From contig CAAGLV010000080.1 of NCBI GenBank assembly GCA_900770875.1, forward strand, positions 1 to 19,069: a DNA stretch of 19,069 nucleotides. The letters are read 5' to 3'. This stretch comes from Flavobacteriales bacterium. Its GTDB lineage: Bacteria; Bacteroidota; Bacteroidia; Flavobacteriales; Weeksellaceae. This document shows positions 1 through 7,889 of the stretch, piece after piece; the stretch's first letter is position 1; each line of letters starts with the position of its first letter. The notes under the pieces are model-generated. The model saw only the letters and a list, made by a program, of their open reading frames with translations. It made no database searches and was not told where the DNA came from. Both the position numbers and the translations under genes were made by a program.

Positions 1-1
1 C

Positions 2-58
2 GATTTTATTCGTATGTTTGACGAATATTATCAAATGGAAATTAAAATTTTAGATTAA
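2..58 (+). CDS. C-terminal tail of an unidentified upstream protein (partial)
   Basis: The second frame is open from the left edge and reads 18 residues, ending MEIKILD, before a TAA at 56-58. The stop shares its last base with the ATG of the next gene (TAATG), a common arrangement for translationally coupled genes in one operon. Eighteen residues are too few to assign a family. That this frame is coding is inferred from the tight stop/start overlap; the rest of the gene lies outside the window. Confidence 0.55.
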   Translation, partial: DFIRMFDEYYQMEIKILD

Positions 59-1104
59 TGTTAAACAGCCTTACATCTTTGCGATTTTTTTTCGCATTCG
101 CTGTGTTTTTATCACATTTAACCTTTGTTACAACCGATTTAAAATGGTACAACGAACTTAAAAACAAAGTGTTTTTTGAAGGTTATGTTGGTGTTGGTTT
201 CTTTTTTATTTTAAGTGGCTTTGTATTGGCACTTAATTACCAAAAAAAGATTATTGACAATCCTAACTTTTCGTTTAAAAACTTTTATGTTGCGCGCATT
301 GCACGCATCTATCCATTGCATGTTTTAACGTTTACTATTATGATTCCGTTTGTTATAATAAGCAATTTATTTGGTTGGGATAAAGCCATTTTAAACTTAT
401 TTTTACTGCAATCTTTTGTACCGGATAAGTTATATTATTTTTCGATAAATAACGTTTCGTGGAGTATTTCTACCGAATTTTTCTTTTATTTAATGTTTCC
501 ACTTTATGTAATTTGGTTGCATAAATTTAAATGGCTAAAATACGCTTTATACATTATTGCTATTCCATTATTAATCTATATCGAACCAAAAGTATCAGCA
601 GATCGAGCTTTAGAAAAATGGGTATTTTACATCAATCCAATCACACGAAGTTTAGATTTTATTTTAGGTATTTTATTATGCGAAGTTTATCAGCGCATTA
701 AAAGTATTAATGTTAATTTTACTAAAGGAAGCATTATCGAAACATTTGTACTTGCATTGTTTTTTGTTTTCTTTTGGTATCACGAAGATATTCCGCGCGG
801 ATTTAGATACGGCATGTATTATTGGTTACCTGTTTGCTTGATTGTTTTAACTTTTGCTATGCAAAAAGGGCTTGTATCAAAACTGTTACAAAATAAAATA
901 CTGGTTTATTTAGGCGAAATTAGTTTTGGATTTTATATGATACACATGGTGGTTATAAAATACGGCAACTATTTTTTTACTGATATTAACGATTTTGTTA
1001 AGATCGGAATTTATTTTGTTACAGCACTTGTTTTAAGTATTTTGTGTTTCGAATATTTTGAAAAACCTTTAACCAAAACGATTAAAAATTATCTTACAAA
1101 ATAA
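58..1104 (+). CDS. Acyltransferase-3 family integral membrane protein
   Basis: A 348-residue polytopic membrane protein of the acyltransferase-3 (OafA/NodX-like) family, which moves acyl groups such as acetyl onto sugars or cell-surface polymers at the inner membrane. The family's R-x10-H signature is visible: Arg9 and His20 in the first hydrophobic segment. The segment GFFFILSGFVLAL (about residues 47-59) matches the typical second block. About ten hydrophobic segments follow, and the C-terminus has the usual E-(K/R)-P element (FEKPL). Length is normal for a stand-alone member. The ATG overlaps the stop of the upstream gene, so it is probably co-transcribed with a gene outside the window that may define its acceptor. 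The substrate cannot be told from sequence. A perfect palindromic terminator follows the stop. Confidence 0.85.
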   Translation: MLNSLTSLRFFFAFAVFLSHLTFVTTDLKWYNELKNKVFFEGYVGVGFFFILSGFVLALNYQKKIIDNPNFSFKNFYVARIARIYPLHVLTFTIMIPFVIISNLFGWDKAILNLFLLQSFVPDKLYYFSINNVSWSISTEFFFYLMFPLYVIWLHKFKWLKYALYIIAIPLLIYIEPKVSADRALEKWVFYINPITRSLDFILGILLCEVYQRIKSINVNFTKGSIIETFVLALFFVFFWYHEDIPRGFRYGMYYWLPVCLIVLTFAMQKGLVSKLLQNKILVYLGEISFGFYMIHMVVIKYGNYFFTDINDFVKIGIYFVTALVLSILCFEYFEKPLTKTIKNYLTK

Positions 1105-1106
1105 AC

Positions 1107-1132
1107 AAAGGACGAAGTTAACTTCGTCCTTT
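1107..1132. terminator. Perfect 26-bp palindrome, bidirectional terminator
   Basis: Two 13-base arms (aaaggacgaagtt at 1107-1119 and its exact complement at 1120-1132) meet with no spacer. The palindrome starts 2 bp after the stop of the + strand acyltransferase gene and ends 3 bp before the stop of the minus-strand porin gene. A/T-rich flanks on both sides allow it to act in both directions. This is the classic layout of a shared terminator between convergent genes. Confidence 0.85.
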
Positions 1133-1135
1133 ATC

Positions 1136-2365
1136 TTATAATGCAATTTCTATCTGAAAGCGCGTATACCAATTATTTTTGGCATTGGCATTGAAATATT
1201 TTAGTTGCTCGTAAGTTTCTTCTAACTGCAATTTAAGTGCATGTCCGTAAAAATATTTATTTAAACCTAACGACCATTGATTGGTATTTGGCTTAAACTG
1301 AAAAATATTTTTATCTACTTTTTGATGAGAAAATCGGCCTACAATTTCGTACTGATTTTTAAACGTATACGAAGCCTGAAAATCTTGTCCATAACCTACA
1401 TAAACATATTGCATCGCAGCTAAATTGTTCGGATTATATGTAAAAATCTCATCTGCGTTTCTATTTAAATAAGCGTACATAAAAGCCCAACCTTTGTACT
1501 TAAAAATGGCATCTAAAAACAACGATTTTATATTGGTTGGCGTATACAAATCATACCCCATTTGCCCTTTTGTTCTGCTGGCTTTATGATTGTACGAATA
1601 AGCGGCCGAAATCATCAATTTTGGATTAACTTCGCGTGCTAAATCACCCTCAAAATATTGTCCTTCATTTTTAAATGTACCAAAAGGCAATAACTCTAAT
1701 TTACCTGTATAAGCCAATCCTAAATCATTAAATTTAAATTTATTTCGTCCTTCTCCTGTCGAAATCGCGCCAGCTAAAACATACGAAAATTTATCCTTTA
1801 ATAAATGTTGATATTGAGCTTGAATTCCTAAATCTCTATCCAAATTAAATTCGGCATTATTAATCGATCGATCGGTTAATTGCAAAGCTCCCGACGAATT
1901 TATACGCTCTCTATTTCCTGGTAATTTTGTTTGTCCTAACCCAAATTTCCAATTTTTATTGGGCTTGTAATACAACATTACATCGCGAATAATATTGATG
2001 TATTTTTTTTCTGGAACTAATCCTATATCATTTGTTGCAAATCCGAACTGAACGTTATATTCAAATTTTGGATTACCAATAAATCCTTCGAATCGTAAAC
2101 GTAAACGGCGTATTTGTGGATCGAGCTCGTTTGCTTCGCCATCATTTACATAATAGGTTAATCTATTTTGCATACGCGCTCTTACTTTTAACTGAAAAGT
2201 GCTATCTGTATTAGATGATAAAAGGATTCCTTTTCCCATTTTATAATTAGAAAAAGGCTTAAATTTAGGTGTTTCGGTTTTGGGATTTGATTCGATAATC
2301 GAATCGGATTGAGCTTTTACTGTTAACGTAAAAAAAATTAATAATAAAAGAATGGCATTTTTCAT
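1136..2365 (-). CDS. Outer-membrane porin, phosphate-selective porin O/P-like
   Basis: A 409-residue outer-membrane beta-barrel protein resembling the porin O/P family, which is widespread in Bacteroidetes. From the ATG at 2365 the protein begins with a signal peptide of about 19 residues (MKNAILLLLIFFTLTVKAQ) followed by a mature N-terminus. An in-frame GTG at 2383 would add six polar residues before the signal, so I chose the ATG. The body alternates aromatic-rich beta strands such as FEYNVQFGFAT and WKFGLGQTKLPGNRER, typical of this family, and ends in a strand-like RFQIEIAL. The family name suggests phosphate or polyphosphate, but substrate is not predictable here. It stands alone on the minus strand, separated from the esterase gene by 94 bp of A/T-rich DNA. 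No link to the benzoate cluster is evident. Confidence 0.8.
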   Translation of the reverse strand: MKNAILLLLIFFTLTVKAQSDSIIESNPKTETPKFKPFSNYKMGKGILLSSNTDSTFQLKVRARMQNRLTYYVNDGEANELDPQIRRLRLRFEGFIGNPKFEYNVQFGFATNDIGLVPEKKYINIIRDVMLYYKPNKNWKFGLGQTKLPGNRERINSSGALQLTDRSINNAEFNLDRDLGIQAQYQHLLKDKFSYVLAGAISTGEGRNKFKFNDLGLAYTGKLELLPFGTFKNEGQYFEGDLAREVNPKLMISAAYSYNHKASRTKGQMGYDLYTPTNIKSLFLDAIFKYKGWAFMYAYLNRNADEIFTYNPNNLAAMQYVYVGYGQDFQASYTFKNQYEIVGRFSHQKVDKNIFQFKPNTNQWSLGLNKYFYGHALKLQLEETYEQLKYFNANAKNNWYTRFQIEIAL

Positions 2366-2418
2366 TGCGTGTGTTTGTTGCACGAAATTAATTATTTAAA
2401 CATCAACCTTAGATTAAG

Positions 2419-2428
2419 TTAACGTTAA
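2419..2428. promoter_or_regulatory. 10-bp palindrome upstream of the porin gene
   Basis: The perfect palindrome TTAACGTTAA lies about 55 bp upstream of the chosen porin ATG, in the 94-bp gap that must hold any porin promoter. It could be an operator half-site pair. A 10-bp palindrome can arise by chance in DNA this A/T-rich, so this is only a candidate. Confidence 0.2.
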
Positions 2429-2459
2429 TAATAGCAACAAACAATCACACATTAATTAG

Positions 2460-2990
2460 TTATAAATCAGGAAAAACCTCATCGAAGTTAGAGATGCGAT
2501 GATCAGATTCTACCATTTTAATTACAACTTGGTTTGGATTATTTTTATCGTAATCTTGAAAAAACGATTGAATTTTTATCGTATCCAAAATTTCGTCTTG
2601 CGAACTTATAAGTACAGTTGTATTTATAAACTGATCCATTGGTTTGATAAATTTTACTAAGTGATTAGGAAAATTATCTTCGTATTTATAAGCTAAATCT
2701 AACAATGGATTAATTAAAATTAAATCGCAAATTCTATCCATTTTTTTTAATAGTTGTTGAATTTGCCAAGCAAAATTTCCGCCAGCAGAACTTCCTATTA
2801 ATGTAATATGACCATCTGTATTTGCTAACATCGATAAAGTGTTTTCGATATAAAAATCTATATTATCATTAAATTTCCATTCAACGCATATTGCATTTGG
2901 ATGTTTAGCTTGTATATAGTTAAATTTCCTAGAATTACTAGATCCATATAAACCATGGATATAAAATACATTACTTTTTTCTGCTATCAT
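2460..2990 (-). CDS. YqiA/UPF0227-like alpha/beta-hydrolase (small esterase)
   Basis: A 176-residue cytoplasmic alpha/beta-hydrolase of the size and style of the YqiA (UPF0227) esterases. The N-terminus has the oxyanion-loop-like YIHGLYGSS. The nucleophile elbow is GSSAGG (Ser about residue 68). The acid candidate is the Asp in SSQDEIL, and the base is the His in SDHRISN near the C-terminus, so the full Ser-Asp-His triad is present. Family members hydrolyse short acyl esters; the natural substrate is unknown. AAGGGA lies about 6 bp upstream of the ATG, one of the few Shine-Dalgarno-like sequences in the window. It lies downstream of the pcaF terminator, so it is probably transcribed separately from the benzoate genes. 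Function beyond esterase is not inferable. Confidence 0.75.
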   Translation of the reverse strand: MIAEKSNVFYIHGLYGSSNSRKFNYIQAKHPNAICVEWKFNDNIDFYIENTLSMLANTDGHITLIGSSAGGNFAWQIQQLLKKMDRICDLILINPLLDLAYKYEDNFPNHLVKFIKPMDQFINTTVLISSQDEILDTIKIQSFFQDYDKNNPNQVVIKMVESDHRISNFDEVFPDL

Positions 2991-3064
2991 TTTTTCCCTT
3001 TTAAGCGAACTGTAAAAGTAAAAAAAATCCTAATTTTAAAATAATAAATAATAATTGTTTATAG

Positions 3065-3083
3065 TAATGATACGATAATGATA
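3065..3083. repeat. Direct repeat TAATGATA-cga-TAATGATA
   Basis: Two identical 8-mers (3065-3072 and 3076-3083) are set 11 bp apart, one helical turn. They sit between the pcaF terminator and the esterase gene, about 75-93 bp upstream of the esterase ATG. This could be a regulator site or promoter-proximal element for that gene. The A/T-rich context makes chance possible. Confidence 0.25.
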
Positions 3084-3089
3084 TACAAT

Positions 3090-3117
3090 AAAAAAAGCGA
3101 CTCAAAATGAATCGCTT
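3090..3117 (-). terminator. Rho-independent terminator of the benzoate cluster
   Basis: On the minus strand, AAGCGA (from 3117) pairs with TCGCTT. With one mismatch the inner TCA/TGA bases also pair, giving a stem of about ten positions. A run of seven T follows. It lies about 33 bp after the pcaF stop and closes the long minus-strand cluster. Confidence 0.85.
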
Positions 3118-3150
3118 AACTTTATTTTTCGTTAAAAAATTTCGCTTAGT

Positions 3151-4365
3151 TTAAATTGTACAATTTTCTATTATAATGGCATAACCCATACCAACACCAA
3201 TGCACATTGTTGCTAAAGCGTATTTTTTACCAGTGTATTTTAACTCTAAAGCTGCCGAATAAGTAATACGTGTACCCGACATTCCTAATGGATGCCCAAT
3301 TGCAATTGCACCTCCATTTACATTAATACGTTTATCGTCGTCTGCCAAACCAAGATTGCGTGTACAAGCTAAAGCTTGTGCTGCAAAAGCTTCGTTAAAT
3401 TCGAAAATATCAATATCGTCTAAAGTTAAACCTGCTTTTGCCAATGCCTTATTAGTTGCTGTAACAGGACCAATTCCCATAATACGAGGTTCGACACCAA
3501 CAACAGCCGAAGTTACAATTTTAGCAATAGGCTTTAATTGGTATTTATCTACCGCTAATTTCGAAGCTAAAATAACAGCTGCAGCTCCATCGTTTAATCC
3601 CGAAGCATTACCAGCAGTTACTGTTCCGCCTTCTTTAAAAGCCGTACGTAACTTAGATAAAGCTTCTAAAGTGGAATTGGGACGAATAAATTCATCGTTT
3701 TTAAAAAGAATCGAATCACCTTTTCGTTGAGGAATTTCTACTGGCATAATTTCTTTAGACAATCGGCCAGATGCCTCAGCTTTTGCAGCCTTTAACTGAG
3801 AAGCAAGCGCAAATTTATCTTGATCTTCTCGACTAATTGCATACATCTCGACTAAATTTTCGGCCGTAATTCCCATAGGATCGGCACCGTACATTTGTTT
3901 CATTTTTGGATTTACAAATCGCCATCCAAAAGAAGAATCTTCCATTTTAGCATCAGTACCAAAAGCTTTTGATGACTTTGATATTACCAAAGGACCACGC
4001 GTCATATGCTCTACTCCACCAGCTATAAATAAATCGCCATCTCCGGCAATTATTGCTCGGTAACCATTTACAATAGCCGACATTCCCGAAGCACATAAAC
4101 GATTTAAAGTTTCGCCAGGAACTGTAACCGGTAAACCTGCTAATAAACTAGCCATACGCGCAACATTACGATTATCCTCTCCTGCTTGATTATGACAACC
4201 TAAAATTACATCATCATAAGCTGATAACGGTATTGATGAATTACGTTGTGTTAATTCCTTAATCACCATAGCTGCTAAATCGTCTGTACGGATGGCACTT
4301 AGCGATCCTCCAAAATTACCAACTGGTGTTCTTAATCCATCAACAATATATACTGCTTGGCTCAT
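3151..4365 (-). CDS. pcaF: 3-Oxoadipyl-CoA/acetyl-CoA thiolase
   Basis: A 404-residue thiolase that splits 3-oxoadipyl-CoA with free CoA into succinyl-CoA and acetyl-CoA, the last step of the beta-ketoadipate pathway. The nucleophilic Cys91 lies in LNRLCASGMSA, the catalytic His358 in AIGHPLGMSG, and the second Cys388 in TMCIGVGMG, with NEAFA and GGxAIGHP blocks in normal order. Length is standard. Specificity for 3-oxoadipyl-CoA over acetoacetyl-CoA is inferred from context: the ORF overlaps the end of the fused CoA-transferase gene by 26 bp and follows pcaD. The overlap suggests translational coupling. It is the last gene before a strong terminator. Confidence 0.92.
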   Translation of the reverse strand: MSQAVYIVDGLRTPVGNFGGSLSAIRTDDLAAMVIKELTQRNSSIPLSAYDDVILGCHNQAGEDNRNVARMASLLAGLPVTVPGETLNRLCASGMSAIVNGYRAIIAGDGDLFIAGGVEHMTRGPLVISKSSKAFGTDAKMEDSSFGWRFVNPKMKQMYGADPMGITAENLVEMYAISREDQDKFALASQLKAAKAEASGRLSKEIMPVEIPQRKGDSILFKNDEFIRPNSTLEALSKLRTAFKEGGTVTAGNASGLNDGAAAVILASKLAVDKYQLKPIAKIVTSAVVGVEPRIMGIGPVTATNKALAKAGLTLDDIDIFEFNEAFAAQALACTRNLGLADDDKRINVNGGAIAIGHPLGMSGTRITYSAALELKYTGKKYALATMCIGVGMGYAIIIENCTI

Positions 4366-5713
4366 TTTGATTTAATTTTTCTGCAAAATTTGCAGTTGTT
4401 AAAGCTCTAACTTCTTCTATAGTAGAACCTGGCATTACTTCGATTAAGGTTAATTTACCATCAATAAATTCGAAAACAGCTTTATCTGTAATTACCATAT
4501 CTACAGCCTTTAATGCTGTTAATGGTAAATTGCAAAAAGGAACAATTTTAGCATCACCATTTTTCTCGTTATGCATCATCGTAATGATTAATTTTTTGGC
4601 ACCCGAAGCTAAATCCATCGCACCACCAACACCTAATAATGGTTGTCCCGGAACTGCCCAATTGGCTAAATTAGCTGCTTCGTCTACTTGTAAACCTCCC
4701 ATAACTGCAACATCAATGTGTTTTCCACGAATCATTGCAAACGAATCAGAAGAATCAAAATACGAAGCACCATCTAAAGCTGTAACCGGAATTTTACCTG
4801 CGTTAACAGGATAATCCATTGCTCCACCTCCATCTGTAGGAGCAGGACCAACACCTAGCATTCCGTTTTCGGTATGTAAAATGATTCCGTCTTCTTCCGA
4901 AATTAAATCTGCAACCAAAGTAGGAATTCCAATTCCTAAATTTACAACATCACCTTTTTTCAGTTCTTTTAAAGCACGTTTAGCCATATTCATACGACTT
5001 TCGGATACTTTTTTACTTGATGCTACCGATGCCGAGCTACCCAAATCTTCTACAGTTAAAGAAGCCTGAACGATATAATCGACATACGAACCTGGCGTGT
5101 GTATAAATTCGGGTAAAATGTCGCCAACAGGAACAATTTCTTCTACCTCAGCAATAACTAAATCGGCTGCAGTTGCCATAGCACGATTAAAGTTTTGCTC
5201 GGTCATACGATATTGTAAATTACCAGCTGTATCAGCTTTCCAAGCACGAATAAATGCTACATTTCCACGTAAACTAGGAATTAAAACTTGCTCTTCGCCA
5301 TTAAAAATTTTGGTTTCTCTCCCTTTTGCTAATTCAGTACCAGCAGAAGTTGGTGTAAAAAATCCTCCAATACCGGCTCCACCAGCGCGTAATGCTTCGG
5401 CTAATGTACCTTGTGGTAATAATTCGTATTCGACCATTCCGTCTTGAGCTGCTTTAACTGCTTCGGGATTAGAGGTAAAAAACGATCCGATCATTTTCTT
5501 TAACTGGCCGTTACGCAATAATCTTCCGCCTCCAATGCCAGCTTCGCCCACATTATTTCCTACAAAAGTTAAATTTTTGGTTCCGGTTTCTGCTAATGCA
5601 TGCATTAAATGTACAGGATTTCCTGTCATTCCAAATCCACCTTGTAATAAGACATCGCCATCTTTTACCATAGCAGCTGCTTCTTGTAAAGAAATTTGAG
5701 GAACTTGTTTCAT
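4340..5713 (-). CDS. pcaIJ: 3-Oxoadipate:succinyl-CoA transferase, fused A and B subunits
   Basis: A 457-residue family I CoA-transferase that moves CoA from succinyl-CoA to 3-oxoadipate. In proteobacteria the two subunits (PcaI, PcaJ) are usually separate. Here one continuous frame holds both. Residues about 1-215 are the A domain, with DGDVLLQGGFGMTGNP near the start and GGAGIGGFFTPTSAGT in the middle. A low-complexity Ser/Lys-rich linker (about 222-240) follows. From about 241 is the B domain, with NLGIGIPTLV and the glutamate motif HTENGMLGVGP, where Glu282 would form the CoA thioester. Length equals the sum of both subunits. It lies 17 bp after pcaD and overlaps pcaF. Succinyl-CoA:acetoacetate transferase is the main alternative, but the neighbours favour 3-oxoadipate. 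Confidence 0.88.
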   Translation of the reverse strand: MKQVPQISLQEAAAMVKDGDVLLQGGFGMTGNPVHLMHALAETGTKNLTFVGNNVGEAGIGGGRLLRNGQLKKMIGSFFTSNPEAVKAAQDGMVEYELLPQGTLAEALRAGGAGIGGFFTPTSAGTELAKGRETKIFNGEEQVLIPSLRGNVAFIRAWKADTAGNLQYRMTEQNFNRAMATAADLVIAEVEEIVPVGDILPEFIHTPGSYVDYIVQASLTVEDLGSSASVASSKKVSESRMNMAKRALKELKKGDVVNLGIGIPTLVADLISEEDGIILHTENGMLGVGPAPTDGGGAMDYPVNAGKIPVTALDGASYFDSSDSFAMIRGKHIDVAVMGGLQVDEAANLANWAVPGQPLLGVGGAMDLASGAKKLIITMMHNEKNGDAKIVPFCNLPLTALKAVDMVITDKAVFEFIDGKLTLIEVMPGSTIEEVRALTTANFAEKLNQNEPSSIYC

Positions 5714-5730
5714 ATCAAATGTTTGTTTAA

Positions 5731-6510
5731 TTAATGTTGTAAAAAATGAATAATATGTTTAGAAAATTCGCGAGGATGTTCCATATTAGATAAATGTGCC
5801 GCATCTAACGTAATTAAATGAGTTAGACCTGCATTTTTCTGAATAAATTTACTGTCTTCTACTGTTGTAACTAGATCTTTTGTGCCTGCAATAATTAAAA
5901 GTGGTTTTACTAATTTGTGCAAATTTCCTCGGAAATCGGCATGCGCAACAGCAGAACAACATGCAACATATCCTTGCAATGTATTGGCTTTAAAATCGTT
6001 TAAAATAGCTTGAACTTTCTCGGGATTATTTTCGCGATAATAATCCGAGAACCAACGCTGAGCTGTTCCATCTAAAATACTTTCTAATCCAAAATTGGTT
6101 ACTTGATTAATGCGTGTTTCCCACCCTTCAATCGTTCCGATTTTAGCGGCCGTATTACAAATGATCAACTTTTTAAAACGATCTGGACGATTTATCCCTA
6201 ACCATTGTCCTATTAATCCTCCGATTGATAATCCACAGAAATAAAGATTTTTTAACTGAAGTTCGTCGATTAACTCTATCACATCTTCGGCTAACTCGGC
6301 TATCGAAACCTTATCTTGATGAATTGTACTTTCGCCATGTCCTCTTTTATCGTATCTTAGGATATTAAAATGATGGCTTAATTCATCAATGTTATCTTCC
6401 CACATCGAGTAATTTGTACCTAAAGAATTAGATAAAATTAAGGTTTGATTGTGTCCGAAATCTTCGTACAAATAATTACAAGTAAAATTTTTTAATTTTA
6501 TTTTAGGCAT
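5731..6510 (-). CDS. pcaD: 3-Oxoadipate enol-lactone hydrolase
   Basis: A 259-residue alpha/beta-hydrolase that opens 3-oxoadipate enol-lactone to 3-oxoadipate. The nucleophile Ser95 lies in FCGLSIGGLIGQ, which closely resembles PcaD enzymes. The acid Asp212 is in AGTKDLVTT and the base His239 in LDAAHLSNMEHP, so the triad is complete. YDKRGHGES (about 53-61) is the typical loop after the oxyanion region. It is a plain PcaD with no fused carboxymuconolactone decarboxylase (PcaC) domain, as expected for the catechol branch, which does not need PcaC. It lies 30 bp downstream of the outer-membrane protein gene and 17 bp upstream of the CoA-transferase gene, in the same operon. Confidence 0.92.
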   Translation of the reverse strand: MPKIKLKNFTCNYLYEDFGHNQTLILSNSLGTNYSMWEDNIDELSHHFNILRYDKRGHGESTIHQDKVSIAELAEDVIELIDELQLKNLYFCGLSIGGLIGQWLGINRPDRFKKLIICNTAAKIGTIEGWETRINQVTNFGLESILDGTAQRWFSDYYRENNPEKVQAILNDFKANTLQGYVACCSAVAHADFRGNLHKLVKPLLIIAGTKDLVTTVEDSKFIQKNAGLTHLITLDAAHLSNMEHPREFSKHIIHFLQH

Positions 6511-6540
6511 TTTATATAATCTAATTTATTGTATATCAAT

Positions 6541-7878
6541 TCAAAAACTAAACGTTGTTGCGAAAAGTAAACGCAAATTATCGATGTTATTTAAATTATT
6601 AGTTGCTACACCATTAAAGTTACCATCGCCCCATTGAGCGAATGAATACTCGGCTTCGAATCCAAATTTTAATTTCTTAATTTGATAATCGATGCGTGGT
6701 GCAATACGGTAAATGTAATTTATGGTGCGACTTCCGTTTCCGGCTCCAACCCCCGAAACTGTTGCTGGGAATCCGTATGCTACAGCTTTATAACCACCTG
6801 CTGCATCATATTGATTTTGTTTTGCTCCGTTATTTTTAGAATATCCTGCAAATAAACCCGGAATCCATGTTTTTCCATTTCCTGCAATATCTATCCAATA
6901 AGATTGTGTATGCATGGTTTTATATACCTCAACACCACCATCGTTTGGTGTGTAACCAATGTAACCACCCAACATAATAAACGATCCTGCATTTTGCGCT
7001 AAAACTGCTTGTGCTTTAACTGTTACTGGCTTGCTTGTATATTTAGCATATGCCATTGCTGTAACGCTATTAAGTTGTTGATTTGATGCTAAGTTTAATG
7101 TACCAGAACTTAATTTAGGACGAATATGCTCGAAATGCCCAGCAGCACCTAGCAAGATTTTATCGGTTTTATATTGCAATTGTAAATTAGCCGATGGTGT
7201 AGAACTGTTTATATATGGCGCTGTATTAGATGTAAAATCGCGTTGAGATAAAGCAGTTGCTATTACCGATAAACGATCTGTTAATTTTTGCGTTAACTTA
7301 ATTTGTGGATTTCGGTTAAATGGCATATAAGGAGCACCACCACTACAATTAATCGCGCCTGGTAACATTTCGGGAACAGTTAATGGACTCCAATACTGCC
7401 CGACACCTAGTTGTGTTGTTTTCCAATTTAAAGTAATCCATGCATGACGTAAACGAAACTCGTTAATTCCGCCCTCGGCATTTCCAAAGAAATCACCTTC
7501 TAACAAACCATCAACTCGCGCATTAAGAATGTTGCTCATCGAGAATTTGATACCTGCTCGTGATAAAATAGAAAGCATATGAAATTGCGAACTTGCATTG
7601 ATATCTTTTCCATTTTGATCGAAACTTACATCAGATGGCCACATTAAAACTGTACCTTCGCGTACATCAACAGTTTGGCGCGTATCAAACATAATATCGT
7701 TACGTATAAAACCATAATAGTTGATAGAAAATTTACTTTCGGGTTTATCTTCGGTAATTTTTGCTTCTGTTTTAGTTGTTGGTACAGAATCTTGTATCGT
7801 AGAAAAGCTATCTTGCGCACCTACCATATAAGGTAAACATACGCCTAAGTATGCTAATAATTTAAAACTTTTTTTCAT
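6541..7878 (-). CDS. Outer-membrane channel-like protein inside the benzoate operon
   Basis: A 445-residue predicted outer-membrane beta-barrel. A signal peptide (MKKSFKLLAYLGVCLPYMVGA, probable cleavage near residue 21) is followed by a polar Thr/Lys/Glu-rich stretch (about 22-48). Then come many amphipathic strands with aromatic girdles, and a C-terminal strand ending LFATTFSF with the terminal Phe usual for BAM substrates. The segment NYYGFIRNDIMFDTRQ and the later LRHAWITLNWKTTQLGVGQYWSPL recall DcaP-like porins, which pass small dicarboxylates in Acinetobacter; that likeness is by eye. I saw no strong resemblance to the OprD-type BenF. It lies 11 bp after benD and 30 bp before pcaD, so it is almost certainly co-expressed with the pathway. 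The inferred role is passage of benzoate or a related aromatic acid across the outer membrane. Confidence 0.75.
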   Translation of the reverse strand: MKKSFKLLAYLGVCLPYMVGAQDSFSTIQDSVPTTKTEAKITEDKPESKFSINYYGFIRNDIMFDTRQTVDVREGTVLMWPSDVSFDQNGKDINASSQFHMLSILSRAGIKFSMSNILNARVDGLLEGDFFGNAEGGINEFRLRHAWITLNWKTTQLGVGQYWSPLTVPEMLPGAINCSGGAPYMPFNRNPQIKLTQKLTDRLSVIATALSQRDFTSNTAPYINSSTPSANLQLQYKTDKILLGAAGHFEHIRPKLSSGTLNLASNQQLNSVTAMAYAKYTSKPVTVKAQAVLAQNAGSFIMLGGYIGYTPNDGGVEVYKTMHTQSYWIDIAGNGKTWIPGLFAGYSKNNGAKQNQYDAAGGYKAVAYGFPATVSGVGAGNGSRTINYIYRIAPRIDYQIKKLKFGFEAEYSFAQWGDGNFNGVATNNLNNIDNLRLLFATTFSF

Positions 7879-7889
7879 GATTTAACGTA

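Noticed and set aside
2366..2383. GTG start for the porin gene
   Set aside because: It would put six polar residues (MQQTHA) before a good signal peptide; the ATG at 2365 starts the signal directly.
4530..5447. Open frames on the + strand opposite the CoA-transferase gene
   Set aside because: They lie antisense to a conserved gene, show no family features, and have Ser/Pro/Ala-rich shadow composition. The same holds for + frames opposite pcaF, benK, benC, catB and the peptidase.
4340..5713. Succinyl-CoA:acetoacetate transferase for ketone metabolism
   Set aside because: The fold fits, but its position between pcaD and a pcaF-type thiolase favours 3-oxoadipate as substrate.
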